The translations under genes were made by a program, and so were the position numbers. A stretch of 64,000 nucleotides of DNA from Chondrinema litorale (lineage in GTDB: Bacteria; Bacteroidota; Bacteroidia; Cytophagales; Flammeovirgaceae). The notes beneath the pieces were generated by a model that saw only the letters and a program-made list of their open reading frames with translations, did not search any database and was not told the DNA's origin. The DNA is taken from positions 3,237,001 through 3,301,000 of the forward strand of contig NZ_CP111043.1 of assembly GCF_026250525.1 (NCBI RefSeq). Reading direction: 5' to 3'. This document shows, piece after piece, positions 1-9,649 of this stretch; position 1 is the stretch's first letter, and each line of letters starts with the position of its first letter.

Positions 1-949
1 GTAGTAAATAATGCTGTAAATAAGCAAAAACTTCCATTAGGTATGCAACTCCCATATGGATGTAAATACCACCAGTTATATTTTTTGTTTGTAAGGCTAT
101 AACACCCAAGATATAACCTCCGAACATGGAGCCGATTGTTTCGCCAAGGGGTTTGCCGAAATGGAGAAATGCATAGGTTGATACCATAGGTAGAATAGCA
201 TCTTTACCCATTATTTTTGCTAAACCTATGATCAATGCGCCACGGTAAATCCATTCTACAAAAATGAAATCTAAGCCATAGACAACTTCGAAAATTGCAG
301 CTGTGGTATATTGAGGTAATTCAAAAATGCCTAAGTATAACCACGGTTTAAATCTCGGATAAGCTTTTATGAATGAAGAACCAAATGAAGCAGATGCGAT
401 CAAAGGGATCATGATAAGTAGCATTACGATATATGGCTTATGGTCAAACTTATTCTCAGTATTTGAAATATTGAAGCCATAAATGTTCTTCTCTTTTGCA
501 TCAAAATATTTATATGTCAGCAAAAGAGGGATAGTAAAAATAGCAACTCTCTTAAATTCTCCTGCTACTTTGTATAAATACCTCTGTTCAATTGAGCTTA
601 TACCATCAAAAGAGATTAATGCTCTGTAGTAATGAAAGCCATCGACTAATCCTATTAGGCCTACAAAAACTAATGTTTTTACCCAAAACTCTTTTTCTTT
701 TAATCTATCTGATTGGTTATTGAAAAATGCTTGTGGTATGGCTATTCCAAAATAGGCAAAGTAATAGAATGCCATGTGAGTCGGAATACCTAATGGTGTT
801 CCAAAAAATTTATCTAATACTTTCGATTCAAAATCATAATGATAGTTTAAAGAAGTACAGATGGCTAGAAAAATAACAAAATAGCTATAGGTTTTTAAAT
901 TGAAATCCTCTTTTATGTGAGAGGTTAGATAGTGTAGAATTTTTTTCAA
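1..949 (-). CDS. CPBP family intramembrane protease (3' end cut by window edge)
   Basis: Reading the minus strand gives an open frame of about 316 codons that runs off the left edge. It has several hydrophobic segments. The C-terminal half carries the CPBP (Abi/Rce1-like) signature: VEWIYRG with E232 and R236, then FLHFG with H263, then IYIHMG with H298. These are the metal-binding and catalytic positions of this membrane protease family. The usual EExxxR is here E-W-x-x-x-R. No ATG fits in frame upstream, so the start is probably the TTG at 947-949. Substrate unknown; in bacteria the family includes bacteriocin-immunity and protein-processing members. The family call is fairly sure, the start less so. 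Confidence 0.7.
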   Translation of the reverse strand, partial: MKKILHYLTSHIKEDFNLKTYSYFVIFLAICTSLNYHYDFESKVLDKFFGTPLGIPTHMAFYYFAYFGIAIPQAFFNNQSDRLKEKEFWVKTLVFVGLIGLVDGFHYYRALISFDGISSIEQRYLYKVAGEFKRVAIFTIPLLLTYKYFDAKEKNIYGFNISNTENKFDHKPYIVMLLIMIPLIASASFGSSFIKAYPRFKPWLYLGIFELPQYTTAAIFEVVYGLDFIFVEWIYRGALIIGLAKIMGKDAILPMVSTYAFLHFGKPLGETIGSMFGGYILGVIALQTKNITGGIYIHMGVAYLMEVFAYLQHYLL

Positions 950-1093
950 TGTTTCAGAAATGCTAAGGTTTTAATCTTCAGATGATTAATATCATTTGTC
1001 TTCAGATTTATTTTAATTTAACTTACCCAAAAGTAAATACTAAGTGAGGTTAATTGTGTAATAACTCACTATTTATCCTTAATTTTTTCAATT

Positions 1094-3778
1094 ATGAGAA
1101 AAGTTTTTCAACCTGAAAGTCTTGCGGTAATTGGAGCATCTTCTAAAGAAGGAAGTGTTGGTAGACAGATTTTCAGTAATTTACTTTATGGAAATTTTAA
1201 GGGTAAAATCTATCCAATTAATATCAAACATACCTATGTTTTAGATCAGGTAGCATATAAGTCAATTGAAAAACTGCCGCTTATACCTGACTTAGCCATA
1301 ATTGCCATTCCTGAAGGTGAGGTACTAAAAGTGGTTAAAGCTTGTGGAAAGTTTGGTGTTAAAAGCATTGTAATTGTATCTGAAGGATTTGGGGAGAGAG
1401 GTAATATCGAAGGGATTGCCCTTCGACATAGATTAATAAGGATTGCAACTAAATATGGCATTAGAATATTTGGCCCCTCTTCGATTGGAATTATCAGTAC
1501 ACATATAAATCTAAATGCATCAATATTAAGTGTGCCTCCACGTAAGGGAAACCTAGCTTTTATAAGCCAGAGTGGGGCAATGTGTGATGCGATTTTGGAT
1601 TGGGGAAAGCGTGAAAATGTGGGTTTTAGTTACTTTTCATCAGTAGGAGTAATGGCTGATATAAATTGGGGCGATATTTTGCTTTTTCTTGGAGATGACC
1701 CGCATACCAGAGCAATTCTTTTGTATATGGAAGCCATTGGTAATGCTCGTTCTTTTCTTTCGGCAGTAAGAGAGGTAGCCTATACAAAACCTGTAATTGT
1801 TGTAAAACCTGGTAAAACACCAGAAGCTGCTAAAATTACTTTATACAATTCGGGAAATTTGAGCGGAAATTATGAGGTTTTTCAAGCTGCTTTTAGAAGG
1901 GGAGGTGTACTGCAAGTAGATAGCCTTGCCGACTTATTTTATATGGCTTCTGTACTTGGAAAACAACCTGTACCCAGAAATAATCGATTGGCAATTATTA
2001 CCAATGCAGGAGCTCCCGCAGTGCTTGCAACAGATACTTTAATAGAAGGTGGTGGCCAATTAGCTGATATTTCTGATGAGTCCGTTACGCAACTAAAAAA
2101 AGTTGAAGGTTCAGAAAAATGGTGGATAGATAATCCTTTAAATATCCATCTAACAGCATCTGAAAACTCTTTTGCAAAAGCACTTGAAATTATACTAAAA
2201 GACAAAGGGAATGATGGGGTATTGGTGATTATTACACCTCAAATGAATATCAATTTAGAGGAATTAGCTAAAAAACTTAATCCATATTCTAACATCAGGC
2301 AAAAGCCACTGATTATCAGTATTATGGGAGGGATGGAAACTGGTAAAAGTCGATTGAACTTTACGCAAGGTGGAATTCCTGTTTTTACTTTTCCAGATGT
2401 TGCTGCTCGGGTATTTAACTATATGTGGCATTATGGTTATAACCTTAAGGGAATTTATGAAACACCAAGATTACCTCGCCTACACCAAAGTGATAAGCGT
2501 AGAACTGCTGCAGTAAATTTAAAACTGAATGCATTTAGAGAGCTTAAAGTTGAAAGTCTTTCTGTAATTGAATCGATGAATTTACTGGCAAAATATTCTT
2601 TGCCAGTCGTTCCTCATCATATTGCAAAAACAGAAGAAGAAGCTGTAGAAATTTCGAGAAGGATAGGTTGCCCCGTTGTAATGAAGGTTTATTCTGAAAG
2701 AATTACCAATAAATATCAGTGGGGTGGCGTGTATCTCAATTTGCAGAGTAAAAAAGCTATTTGGCGATACTTCAGAATTATTAAAAGCAAAATGGAGAAG
2801 GAGTTTGGAGAAGAAGCTTTTGAAGGGGTATTGATCCAAAAAATGTATTATCTGGAAGATGGGTTAGAGATGCGTTTGGGTAGTAGGTATGATGAGCATT
2901 TCGGGCCTGTATTAATACTAAATAATGCTGGTCGTGTGGTAGAAGTTTATCGAGATAAAGTCTTGGCACTTCCTCCATTAAATACCACACTTGCTAAAAG
3001 GATGCTAGAGCAAACCAAAATTTATCAAGTTTTGCTCAAGACAGGAATGGTAGAAGATGCTATTTTAGACGAATTAGCGCAAATTTTGGTTTCTTTCTCT
3101 CAAATGGTAGCGGAACACCCTTTGATTAAAAATATTGATATAAATCCGCTAATAATCAAAAGAGACAAAATTCGCGTTTTAGATGCAAAAATAAACCTAC
3201 ACACACCAGATGTAAATCTCGATGAGCTTACTCCATTAGCAATTAGGCCATTCCCGGCTGAATATGAGAGTAACTGGAATTTAAAAGATGGCACTCCGGT
3301 TGTAATCCGACCTGTAAGACCAGATGATGAACCTCTTTTTATGAATTTTCATAAAACACTATCTGATGAAAGTGTTTATTTGAGGTATTTTCATCCGATG
3401 AGTTTTGATTCACGAGTTGCTCACGAACGCCTAGCCAGAATTTGTTTTGTAGATTATGATAGAGAAATTGCCATACTGGTAGTGAAAAATGATGGTGATA
3501 ATGCTGTAGTGCTTGGCATAGGTAGAATTGTGAAATTAAGAACCGATGCCAGAGCAGAGTTTAGTATTACTATTAGTGATAATATGCAAGGACAAGGTAT
3601 GGGTACCGAGTTAATGAGCAGGTTGATTGATATAAGCAAAAATGAAGGTGTAGAAGAGCTTGTCGCAGATATATTGCCGAATAATACTGGTATGAGAAAT
3701 GTTTGTGAGAAATTCGGCTTCAAAAGTAAATACGATATAGAAGATCAAGTGCTAAAAGTGAGGCTCAAACTTGTATAA
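1094..3778 (+). CDS. Pat-like bifunctional acyl-CoA synthetase (NDP-forming)/GNAT acetyltransferase
   Basis: 894 residues with the domain order of Pat/PatZ protein acetyltransferases: CoA-binding Rossmann domain (about 5-130), succinyl-CoA-ligase-like domain (150-290), ATP-grasp (about 490-710) and a C-terminal GNAT domain (about 720-894) with the acetyl-CoA loop QGQGMG. In active ADP-forming acyl-CoA synthetases the ligase domain carries a phosphorylated His in a motif like SHTGSLAG. Here the matching stretch is YNSGNLSG with Asn252, so the ligase half probably no longer turns over and may sense CoA, acyl-CoA or nucleotide. The likely role is lysine acetylation of metabolic enzymes such as acetyl-CoA synthetase. 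It stands alone between a divergent protease gene and a convergent gene. Confidence 0.88.
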   Translation: MRKVFQPESLAVIGASSKEGSVGRQIFSNLLYGNFKGKIYPINIKHTYVLDQVAYKSIEKLPLIPDLAIIAIPEGEVLKVVKACGKFGVKSIVIVSEGFGERGNIEGIALRHRLIRIATKYGIRIFGPSSIGIISTHINLNASILSVPPRKGNLAFISQSGAMCDAILDWGKRENVGFSYFSSVGVMADINWGDILLFLGDDPHTRAILLYMEAIGNARSFLSAVREVAYTKPVIVVKPGKTPEAAKITLYNSGNLSGNYEVFQAAFRRGGVLQVDSLADLFYMASVLGKQPVPRNNRLAIITNAGAPAVLATDTLIEGGGQLADISDESVTQLKKVEGSEKWWIDNPLNIHLTASENSFAKALEIILKDKGNDGVLVIITPQMNINLEELAKKLNPYSNIRQKPLIISIMGGMETGKSRLNFTQGGIPVFTFPDVAARVFNYMWHYGYNLKGIYETPRLPRLHQSDKRRTAAVNLKLNAFRELKVESLSVIESMNLLAKYSLPVVPHHIAKTEEEAVEISRRIGCPVVMKVYSERITNKYQWGGVYLNLQSKKAIWRYFRIIKSKMEKEFGEEAFEGVLIQKMYYLEDGLEMRLGSRYDEHFGPVLILNNAGRVVEVYRDKVLALPPLNTTLAKRMLEQTKIYQVLLKTGMVEDAILDELAQILVSFSQMVAEHPLIKNIDINPLIIKRDKIRVLDAKINLHTPDVNLDELTPLAIRPFPAEYESNWNLKDGTPVVIRPVRPDDEPLFMNFHKTLSDESVYLRYFHPMSFDSRVAHERLARICFVDYDREIAILVVKNDGDNAVVLGIGRIVKLRTDARAEFSITISDNMQGQGMGTELMSRLIDISKNEGVEELVADILPNNTGMRNVCEKFGFKSKYDIEDQVLKVRLKLV

Positions 3779-3782
3779 AAAA

Positions 3783-3806
3783 AGCGCTAAGCAATTGCCA
3801 AGCGCT
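3783..3806. terminator. Bidirectional terminator-like hairpin
   Basis: AGCGCT at 3783-3788 pairs with AGCGCT at 3801-3806 around a loop containing GCAATTGC. An A-run precedes it (a T-run on the minus strand) and AT-rich sequence follows. It sits between the convergent ends of the Pat-like gene and the nucleoid-associated protein gene. Confidence 0.5.
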
Positions 3807-3833
3807 ATATTATATTTCCTTACTTCTAATTTC

Positions 3834-4880
3834 TTATTGCTCGTTTCTATAAAAGAGTTGATAAAAGTGCATACCCTTTTCTTCATCAAAACCTTTGGTA
3901 ATATAATCGCGGTTTCCATGAATATATACATGGAAGTTTTTATCAAGCTTTAGAATACTTTTAAATATTTTTTTATTGTTTCTAACTGCTGAAGGCGAAA
4001 TAGCAAACTCATCGAACATAGGCATATTTTTATCTGACTGATATTTTTGTCTATAATCGTTGAAGGCTTCAATCACTTCTGGCTCTTGCATCACTTCCTC
4101 TTCAAAATTCTGAATATTGAAATCCTTTTTATCATTAAAATATCCTGCGCTACGATTCATCATCACAATTTGCTCTGAGCGATCAACACCATGATCTTCA
4201 TTAAATACATCCTTTACAAAATCTTTGGTGAGGTGCATATAATTCTGAGTATGGTAAAAGTTGTCTTCTCTAGATTTTACATGTAAAAAGTCTTCTTTCC
4301 AGTAAGCTGCTTCGGCACCACGGCTGGTGGTATCAACCATAGCTACTTTATAACCTTTGTCTGCTTCCATATTAAAAATGAGGCAACCTTTATCCAGTTT
4401 GTTAATATTGATGCCATCTCTTTGTTCTATACCGTAGCGTGTGCCATCTGGAAAAACCTTAAGGTAAGTTTCTTTACTTTCAGATTTAAAAATACCAATA
4501 GCATCTGTTATTTCTCCTTCTGTTTGGCAGTCTTTTAAATAGGCTACATATAACTCACCACCTTTTATGTTCGGGTGATCAGTTTTGTTAAATAAATGCT
4601 TAGCAAGTTTCTTAGACTGTTCAAACAGGGTGTCTGGGTCATTAAAAATGGTAAAAGCTGCATTAAAAACTTCATTCAAGCTAATTTCAGCTTCGTGCAT
4701 AAAATGATAATAGCTGTCTCCTTTAAATGGTTTAAAGAAATACTGTTGAAGCAAATGCAGTATCGCTTCATCTTTTAACACTACTGGTTCGTCAGATAGC
4801 ATTAAGAGCTCGTCTTGTATCGGGTTTCCAACAAAATGTATTGCCAGTTGCTCAAGGCTTACTTCTCCGGGATTCAGCAT
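3834..4880 (-). CDS. Nucleoid-associated protein, NdpA/YejK family
   Basis: 348 residues that look throughout like the 37-kDa nucleoid-associated protein family (NdpA), which is widespread in Bacteroidota. Recognisable features are the early LEQLAIHFVGNP segment, the central GELYVAYLKDC and GIFKSESKETYLKV strands, and the RSAGYFNDKKDF region. There is no signal peptide or membrane segment, so it should be cytoplasmic. It probably binds DNA or associates with the nucleoid; the exact role is poorly defined in the family. It is transcribed alone, ending at the shared hairpin near 3.8 kb, with a short AT-rich gap from the deacetylase gene behind it. Confidence 0.8.
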   Translation of the reverse strand: MLNPGEVSLEQLAIHFVGNPIQDELLMLSDEPVVLKDEAILHLLQQYFFKPFKGDSYYHFMHEAEISLNEVFNAAFTIFNDPDTLFEQSKKLAKHLFNKTDHPNIKGGELYVAYLKDCQTEGEITDAIGIFKSESKETYLKVFPDGTRYGIEQRDGININKLDKGCLIFNMEADKGYKVAMVDTTSRGAEAAYWKEDFLHVKSREDNFYHTQNYMHLTKDFVKDVFNEDHGVDRSEQIVMMNRSAGYFNDKKDFNIQNFEEEVMQEPEVIEAFNDYRQKYQSDKNMPMFDEFAISPSAVRNNKKIFKSILKLDKNFHVYIHGNRDYITKGFDEEKGMHFYQLFYRNEQ

Positions 4881-4975
4881 AATTTATGGTTCTGTTTTTT
4901 GGGCAAAGTTAAATTCTTCAAACTTTAAAATAGATAAAAAATCAAAAAATTGATTTAACAATCGAAAATCTAATC

Positions 4976-5611
4976 TTATAATCCTTTAAAAGAATAACCT
5001 GCCTGTGTAAAATGTTCGAGATATCTTGGTAATGCGTAGTCGAGATTCTTTTTAGCCTTTAAATTATCGTGGAATACTACAATTGAGCCTGATTCAGTGT
5101 ATTTAATTGCTTTGTTTAAGCAGCTTTCTGGGCTAATAGAAGCAGCAAAATCTCCTGTTAAAACATCCCACATAATTATCTCATATTTTGCTTTTAACTG
5201 CTTAATTTGAGATTGTTTTATTCTTCCATAAGGCGGCCTCAAAAGTTTTGAACAATTATCTTTTACAGCATATTTATCTATTATTGAATTGCATAAATTC
5301 ACGTTTTCAAAATAGTTAGTATCGGGTGTGTTCCATCCATTTAAATGATTAAAAGTATGATTACCTGTACTATGCTTTTCTTTTAAAATTCTTTGGTAAA
5401 TTTCAGGATGTTTTTGAATGTTGTCACCAACACAGAAAAAAGTGGCTTTTGCATTATACGTTTTTAAGAGATCAAGTATTTCGGGAGTCATTTCTGGAAT
5501 GGGGCCATCGTCAAAAGTGAGGTAGATCGTTTTATCCTTATTGTAGCGACTCCAAGTAAGTGTTGGGTATAAAACCTTCTGAAAAAGCCAACCCATTTTA
5601 TGAATCATCAT
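4976..5611 (-). CDS. Polysaccharide deacetylase (NodB domain)
   Basis: 211 residues covering nearly one NodB homology domain. All main motifs of carbohydrate esterase family 4 are visible: TFDDGP (catalytic base and metal Asp, D34-D35), HSTGNHTFNH (metal-binding histidines, around residues 80-90), and LRPPYGR around residue 120. The enzyme would remove acetyl groups from N-acetylated sugars in a metal-dependent way, for example peptidoglycan or an exopolysaccharide. No clear signal peptide is visible, only a short hydrophobic stretch at the N-terminus, so its location is uncertain. It is divergent from the App1-like gene. Family call firm, substrate unknown. Confidence 0.85.
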   Translation of the reverse strand: MMIHKMGWLFQKVLYPTLTWSRYNKDKTIYLTFDDGPIPEMTPEILDLLKTYNAKATFFCVGDNIQKHPEIYQRILKEKHSTGNHTFNHLNGWNTPDTNYFENVNLCNSIIDKYAVKDNCSKLLRPPYGRIKQSQIKQLKAKYEIIMWDVLTGDFAASISPESCLNKAIKYTESGSIVVFHDNLKAKKNLDYALPRYLEHFTQAGYSFKGL

Positions 5612-5743
5612 ACTGTTAATCGTATTTTAAGTTCTAATGATTTATCCGTTTTTTCTAAACAGTTTGGTAAAAATAAGAGATAAGTATATACATACCATTA
5701 GTAATAATTACATTCTATAAGCTAGTGTACTATCAAATTAACT

Positions 5744-6826
5744 ATGGGCTTCTTGCAATTAAGAAAATTAAAAAAATATATAAGTTCCAAATTAAGCAAA
5801 CCAGCAATAGTTACTTATCGTGGTTATGGTAATGCAGAATCTGTATACATGAGCGGTAGGCTTGTTAAAAGTTATGGTTTAAAAAATACAGTAGAAGGTG
5901 CGTGGAGAATATGGAATCTGCTTGCAATGCTAGAGCGTTATTTAACTCCGGGTATTTCGGGAGTAGAACTAGAAGTTTGCTTTAGTGGTCAGAAACAAAG
6001 GATATTAACAGACGAGAGAGGTTTTTTTGAAGTAAGGTTTAAAGGAACTGAACTAGAAAACCCAAAAAAAAGCTGGTATACAGGAGATGTGAAGTTTCTA
6101 ACAAGTATACACCGATCTGTAGATAAAACTGAAATACATCAGGCAGAAGTTTTAATTCCATCTTCTGAGTGTGAATATGGGATAATTTCTGATATTGATG
6201 ATACCTTTCTTATATCTTACTCTACTAGTTTCTTTTTAAAAATGAGGCAGTTGCTATGGAAAAACGCTTTTACTCGTAAGACTTTTTCTGGCGCATCTAT
6301 CTTCTACAATGCTTTGCTAGATGGAATGGTAAATGGAGGAAAAAATCCTTTTTTCTATGTTTCTAGCAGCGATTGGAATCTTTACGATTTGCTGGTAGAT
6401 TTTTGCGATTTACATAAAATTCCTAAAGGAGTTTTTATGCTCAATGATTTTAGAAAAAGAGATTCGCTAAAGTTTAAATTCTGGAAAGGAGGATTGTTAA
6501 AACACGGGCATAAATACGATAAAATCAAAACTATTTTTGAATCGTACCCGAACTTAAATTTTATACTATTAGGAGATAGTGGGCAGAAAGACGCTGAGAT
6601 TTATAAAGAGGTTGTAGAAGAATATCCAGATAGAGTTTTATCTATTTATATAAGAGATATTGGCTCAGAATCTCGACAAGTTGCTGTTAATTCAATTTCA
6701 GATGAGTTGTGGGATAAGTACAGGGTGAATATGGTTTTGATGGAACATTCTGATAAAGGAGCAAAACACGCAGTAGAAAATAAATACATTGCTTACGAAA
6801 ATGTAAAGCAGCTACTTAAGGTTTAA
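5744..6826 (+). CDS. App1-like phosphatase (DUF2183, HAD-type)
   Basis: 360 residues. The catalytic signature is ISDIDDTFL with D150, D152 and T154, the DxDxT motif of phosphatidate-phosphatase App1-like proteins (DUF2183). Later HAD-type motifs are VSSSDWNLYD (around residue 205) and LLGDSGQKD (around 275). The N-terminal part (about 20-140) resembles the domain that precedes the catalytic part in bacterial members. In yeast App1 dephosphorylates phosphatidate; the bacterial substrate is not established. It is a single gene, divergent from the deacetylase and convergent with glycogen synthase, with only 35 bases between the stop codons. Confidence 0.82.
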   Translation: MGFLQLRKLKKYISSKLSKPAIVTYRGYGNAESVYMSGRLVKSYGLKNTVEGAWRIWNLLAMLERYLTPGISGVELEVCFSGQKQRILTDERGFFEVRFKGTELENPKKSWYTGDVKFLTSIHRSVDKTEIHQAEVLIPSSECEYGIISDIDDTFLISYSTSFFLKMRQLLWKNAFTRKTFSGASIFYNALLDGMVNGGKNPFFYVSSSDWNLYDLLVDFCDLHKIPKGVFMLNDFRKRDSLKFKFWKGGLLKHGHKYDKIKTIFESYPNLNFILLGDSGQKDAEIYKEVVEEYPDRVLSIYIRDIGSESRQVAVNSISDELWDKYRVNMVLMEHSDKGAKHAVENKYIAYENVKQLLKV

Positions 6827-6861
6827 ATAGCTGCTTTGTTTATATGTATTTTTAATTAAGA

Positions 6862-8751
6862 TTAATATTCACTTTTTAATCTTTCTAGAGCCAAAGCATA
6901 GGCTTTTTCATAATACAAAGTAAGATGCTCCCAGTCAAATTTTTCAGCCGAAGTAGTTACCCTGTTTCTTTGTAGAATTCTTTCGCTTCGTTGAGTAATC
7001 ACAAATTTATACATCTGATCAGCTAACTGATTTGCCGCATCGTCGTAATTTCTATACCTTCTATTTACCACATATACGCCATTCTTTTCATGATCTTCAT
7101 CTGTTTTTAATACATAATCTCCATAACCAGATAAGTCACTGGTAATAGTAGGAACACCTCTAGCAATACATTCTAATGGTGTATAACCCCATGGTTCATA
7201 ATAACTAGGGAAAACACCTAAATGGCAACCTCTCACAAATTCGTCGTAATCTATACCGAAAAGCGGATTGGTGTTTTGGATAAAATCAGGGTGATAAACG
7301 ATTTTCACTTTATCATCCACTTTATTAATCATATTAGAGCTTCTGATAAAGTTTAATAACTCGTCATTATCATTATCCTGCAAGTTATGTGTAACTACAA
7401 GTGGTAGCTTATTGCTTTTCCAAGCTTGTAGTGTTCTTCTTAGTCTAAGTTTCCAGTAGTCATCGATAAACTCATTTAAAGATGGCAGTCTATGGTCTGC
7501 ACTTACTGCCGCAGCATAAAAGAGTTTGTCACCTACTTGTCTTTCTATGGCTTCACAAGTTTCACGAATTTTACGCATCATCGCCCGAGACTGCAAAGCT
7601 TCTGGGTTAATAGAAACAACTGGTCTTTTAGTAATGTAAAACATAACTACAGTTGTGTCTATTCTAGATTCCTTCAATTTCCAGTTTAGGCGGGCAAGTG
7701 CTTCCATGGTAACATCGAAGCCTTTGTTCTTATACTCGTACCTACCAGAAGTGAAGAAATACAAGGTTTTATCTAGATCGAATGGGTAACTCTGGAAGAA
7801 GTGCCCCATTACAAACTCGTGAATTTGCTCTTTATATGTTTGGTGAAGATTCTGTACTTCGTGTAAAACCGAGAATCGTTGAATGTTTAAACCATTTGGT
7901 AGAATTACATCGGGCTGCCTTCCTAGCAAATGCAAGCATTCATTAGCAGTTACATCACTTACAGTACTAAAAACATGGGCTCCGTGTGCAGCAGCTCTTT
8001 CAATTTTTACTTGAGGTTCAATATTAAAATGAGTAGCTTCTTTTTCCCAATCGTAAAAAGAAAGATAATCATAAAACAAAGGATCGTTCATTGCCAGATA
8101 CCTACCTAACATGGTAGCATGAGTGGTAAAGATCGTGGTAACGTTGATGTTCTCTCTTCTTATGGCAGGAATGGGAGTACCAGCCATCCATTCGTGAAAA
8201 TGAGCTATAATATTCTTTTCTGTAACATCTTTATTAGAAAGTTCTGCTAAGTATAGCTTTACCATAAAGCCAAATGCAAGCGTATCATTCAACAGAAAAT
8301 CGCCATCTGGACTAGGAATGTTATGGTGATCCCACAACTCGTACTTAATCTCTCCTAATCTATGCATAATGCTGTAAGGATTCACCAAAATAACTTTTGG
8401 TCGGCCAGATACTAGCCATCGTCCATAGTGAACTTCGTATCCCTGATCTTGCATTCTTTTAGCTGCAATGTAAAATGGGTCTGAGGGATTTTCTATTGGT
8501 TCAAACTCAATAGAAACACTCTGGTGAACATAGGGCCCAATGAGACAATATTTTTCACCCCAAAGATGTGTTGTCGCTGGAACTTTAGAACGTATAACAG
8601 TATATATACCTCCAACCTGGTTACACACTTCCCAGGCGACCTCTACGAGTAACGATTCAGATACCTGCGATTTCTTAATTTCCCTTTTTCTTTTTTTCTC
8701 TTTATAGTTCCTTTTCGAATGCTCGCTCATTTTCAATACACCATTTGGCAA
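6862..8751 (-). CDS. Glycogen synthase, GT3 (eukaryote-like) type
   Basis: 629 residues, length and sequence of family GT3 glycogen synthases rather than the ADP-glucose GlgA (GT5) type. Visible markers are VEVAWEVCNQVGGIYTVI near the N-terminus, THATMLGRYL around residue 215, TSGRYEYKNKGFDV around 335, and the C-terminal donor-site stretch YYEPWGYTPLECIARGVPT around 540. The enzyme transfers glucose, usually from UDP-glucose in this family, to the growing glycogen chain in the cytoplasm. The first 30 residues are very Lys/Arg-rich. The start could also be Met8, which is followed by the same basic tail. No other glycogen gene lies nearby. Confidence 0.92.
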   Translation of the reverse strand: MPNGVLKMSEHSKRNYKEKKRKREIKKSQVSESLLVEVAWEVCNQVGGIYTVIRSKVPATTHLWGEKYCLIGPYVHQSVSIEFEPIENPSDPFYIAAKRMQDQGYEVHYGRWLVSGRPKVILVNPYSIMHRLGEIKYELWDHHNIPSPDGDFLLNDTLAFGFMVKLYLAELSNKDVTEKNIIAHFHEWMAGTPIPAIRRENINVTTIFTTHATMLGRYLAMNDPLFYDYLSFYDWEKEATHFNIEPQVKIERAAAHGAHVFSTVSDVTANECLHLLGRQPDVILPNGLNIQRFSVLHEVQNLHQTYKEQIHEFVMGHFFQSYPFDLDKTLYFFTSGRYEYKNKGFDVTMEALARLNWKLKESRIDTTVVMFYITKRPVVSINPEALQSRAMMRKIRETCEAIERQVGDKLFYAAAVSADHRLPSLNEFIDDYWKLRLRRTLQAWKSNKLPLVVTHNLQDNDNDELLNFIRSSNMINKVDDKVKIVYHPDFIQNTNPLFGIDYDEFVRGCHLGVFPSYYEPWGYTPLECIARGVPTITSDLSGYGDYVLKTDEDHEKNGVYVVNRRYRNYDDAANQLADQMYKFVITQRSERILQRNRVTTSAEKFDWEHLTLYYEKAYALALERLKSEY

Positions 8752-8835
8752 TGTGATAGTAAATGTTATTTATTTGTTCTAATTATAGCTATATTTAGAA
8801 TAATTGCAAAATAAAAGCACTGCAAGTTCATTGAT

Positions 8836-9561
8836 TTACACCATTTTTTTATACCGATAAGAAACATCGTTAAGTTCTAGTTCATATTGCCACCTATCGA
8901 ACACAAAAGGACCAGTTTTCTCATAGGATTTTACCAGTTTATTATCCTTTCTTTTTTCGAACTGATGCCAAATAATGTACTTCCTCAAAAGTTCAATTTT
9001 AAAGTAAATGTGTTCTTCGAGTACATCATCGAAAAGTACCACAATATTGTTTTTGGTAGATTGTACAAAAACTGGATTAGACATTCCCAAAAAATGTTTG
9101 GATGGAGGTAAAACCATCTCGGCAGGTAAACCTTGGTAAGAGATTATTAAATCCTTCTTTCTTTTAAAATAACTTTTACTTTTTGCATTAAGAATAATCT
9201 TATTCAGTGGGATGTTATCGATTACAGGATATATACTTTTTTTCTTATCAGATACTTCAATTTCGAATGCTATTCTGTTAGATGCTTTGTTGAGTAGCTT
9301 ATTAAACTTACCTGTATCGTTAGTAGTCTCACTTTTTAAGCCAAGCATTTTATTTTTAATTCTGATTGTTTGAAGTTCTTTTTCGATAGGATTTTTAATA
9401 TCTGGTAAGCATAGTAGTATAATAGATGATATTATGGGAAAAAAAAGCCCAAGAAAATACCACAACCAAAAGCGACGACCTCTGGAAGAAGCATACCAGG
9501 CACCCACCAACGGAATGCTCATGAAAAATGCCAATACAAAGAATACAAGATCAAAAATCAT
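8836..9561 (-). CDS. Hypothetical membrane protein, two N-terminal helices
   Basis: 241 residues, not recognised. Two hydrophobic helices (about 1-20 and 30-52) are separated by the short basic loop SSRGRRF. The rest is a soluble, Lys-rich region, probably cytoplasmic or periplasmic, with alternating beta-like stretches and no known catalytic motif. It lies just downstream of the left end of an insertion sequence: the IS begins 61 bases before the ATG, so its native promoter region may have been altered. It stands alone, with an 84-base gap to glycogen synthase downstream. Confidence 0.55.
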   Translation of the reverse strand: MIFDLVFFVLAFFMSIPLVGAWYASSRGRRFWLWYFLGLFFPIISSIILLCLPDIKNPIEKELQTIRIKNKMLGLKSETTNDTGKFNKLLNKASNRIAFEIEVSDKKKSIYPVIDNIPLNKIILNAKSKSYFKRKKDLIISYQGLPAEMVLPPSKHFLGMSNPVFVQSTKNNIVVLFDDVLEEHIYFKIELLRKYIIWHQFEKRKDNKLVKSYEKTGPFVFDRWQYELELNDVSYRYKKMV

Positions 9562-9613
9562 CTTATTAAAAGCTTGGGTGTTTTTCTCTAGTGTAAGGGA
9601 AAAGCGAGTTTAT

Positions 9614-9621
9614 TAAAATAA
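9614..9621 (+). repeat. 8-bp target site duplication, left copy
   Basis: TAAAATAA directly abuts the left inverted repeat of the IS. An identical copy abuts the right repeat. Eight bases is the duplication length typical of the IS1595 family. Confidence 0.8.
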
Positions 9622-9647
9622 AATGATTATCCGTATTCTTACCACAA
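9622..9647 (+). repeat. IS left inverted repeat
   Basis: Begins AATGATTATCCGTA and ends ACCACAA; it matches the reverse complement of 10610-10635 at 22 of 26 positions. Confidence 0.85.
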
Positions 9648-9649
9648 GC

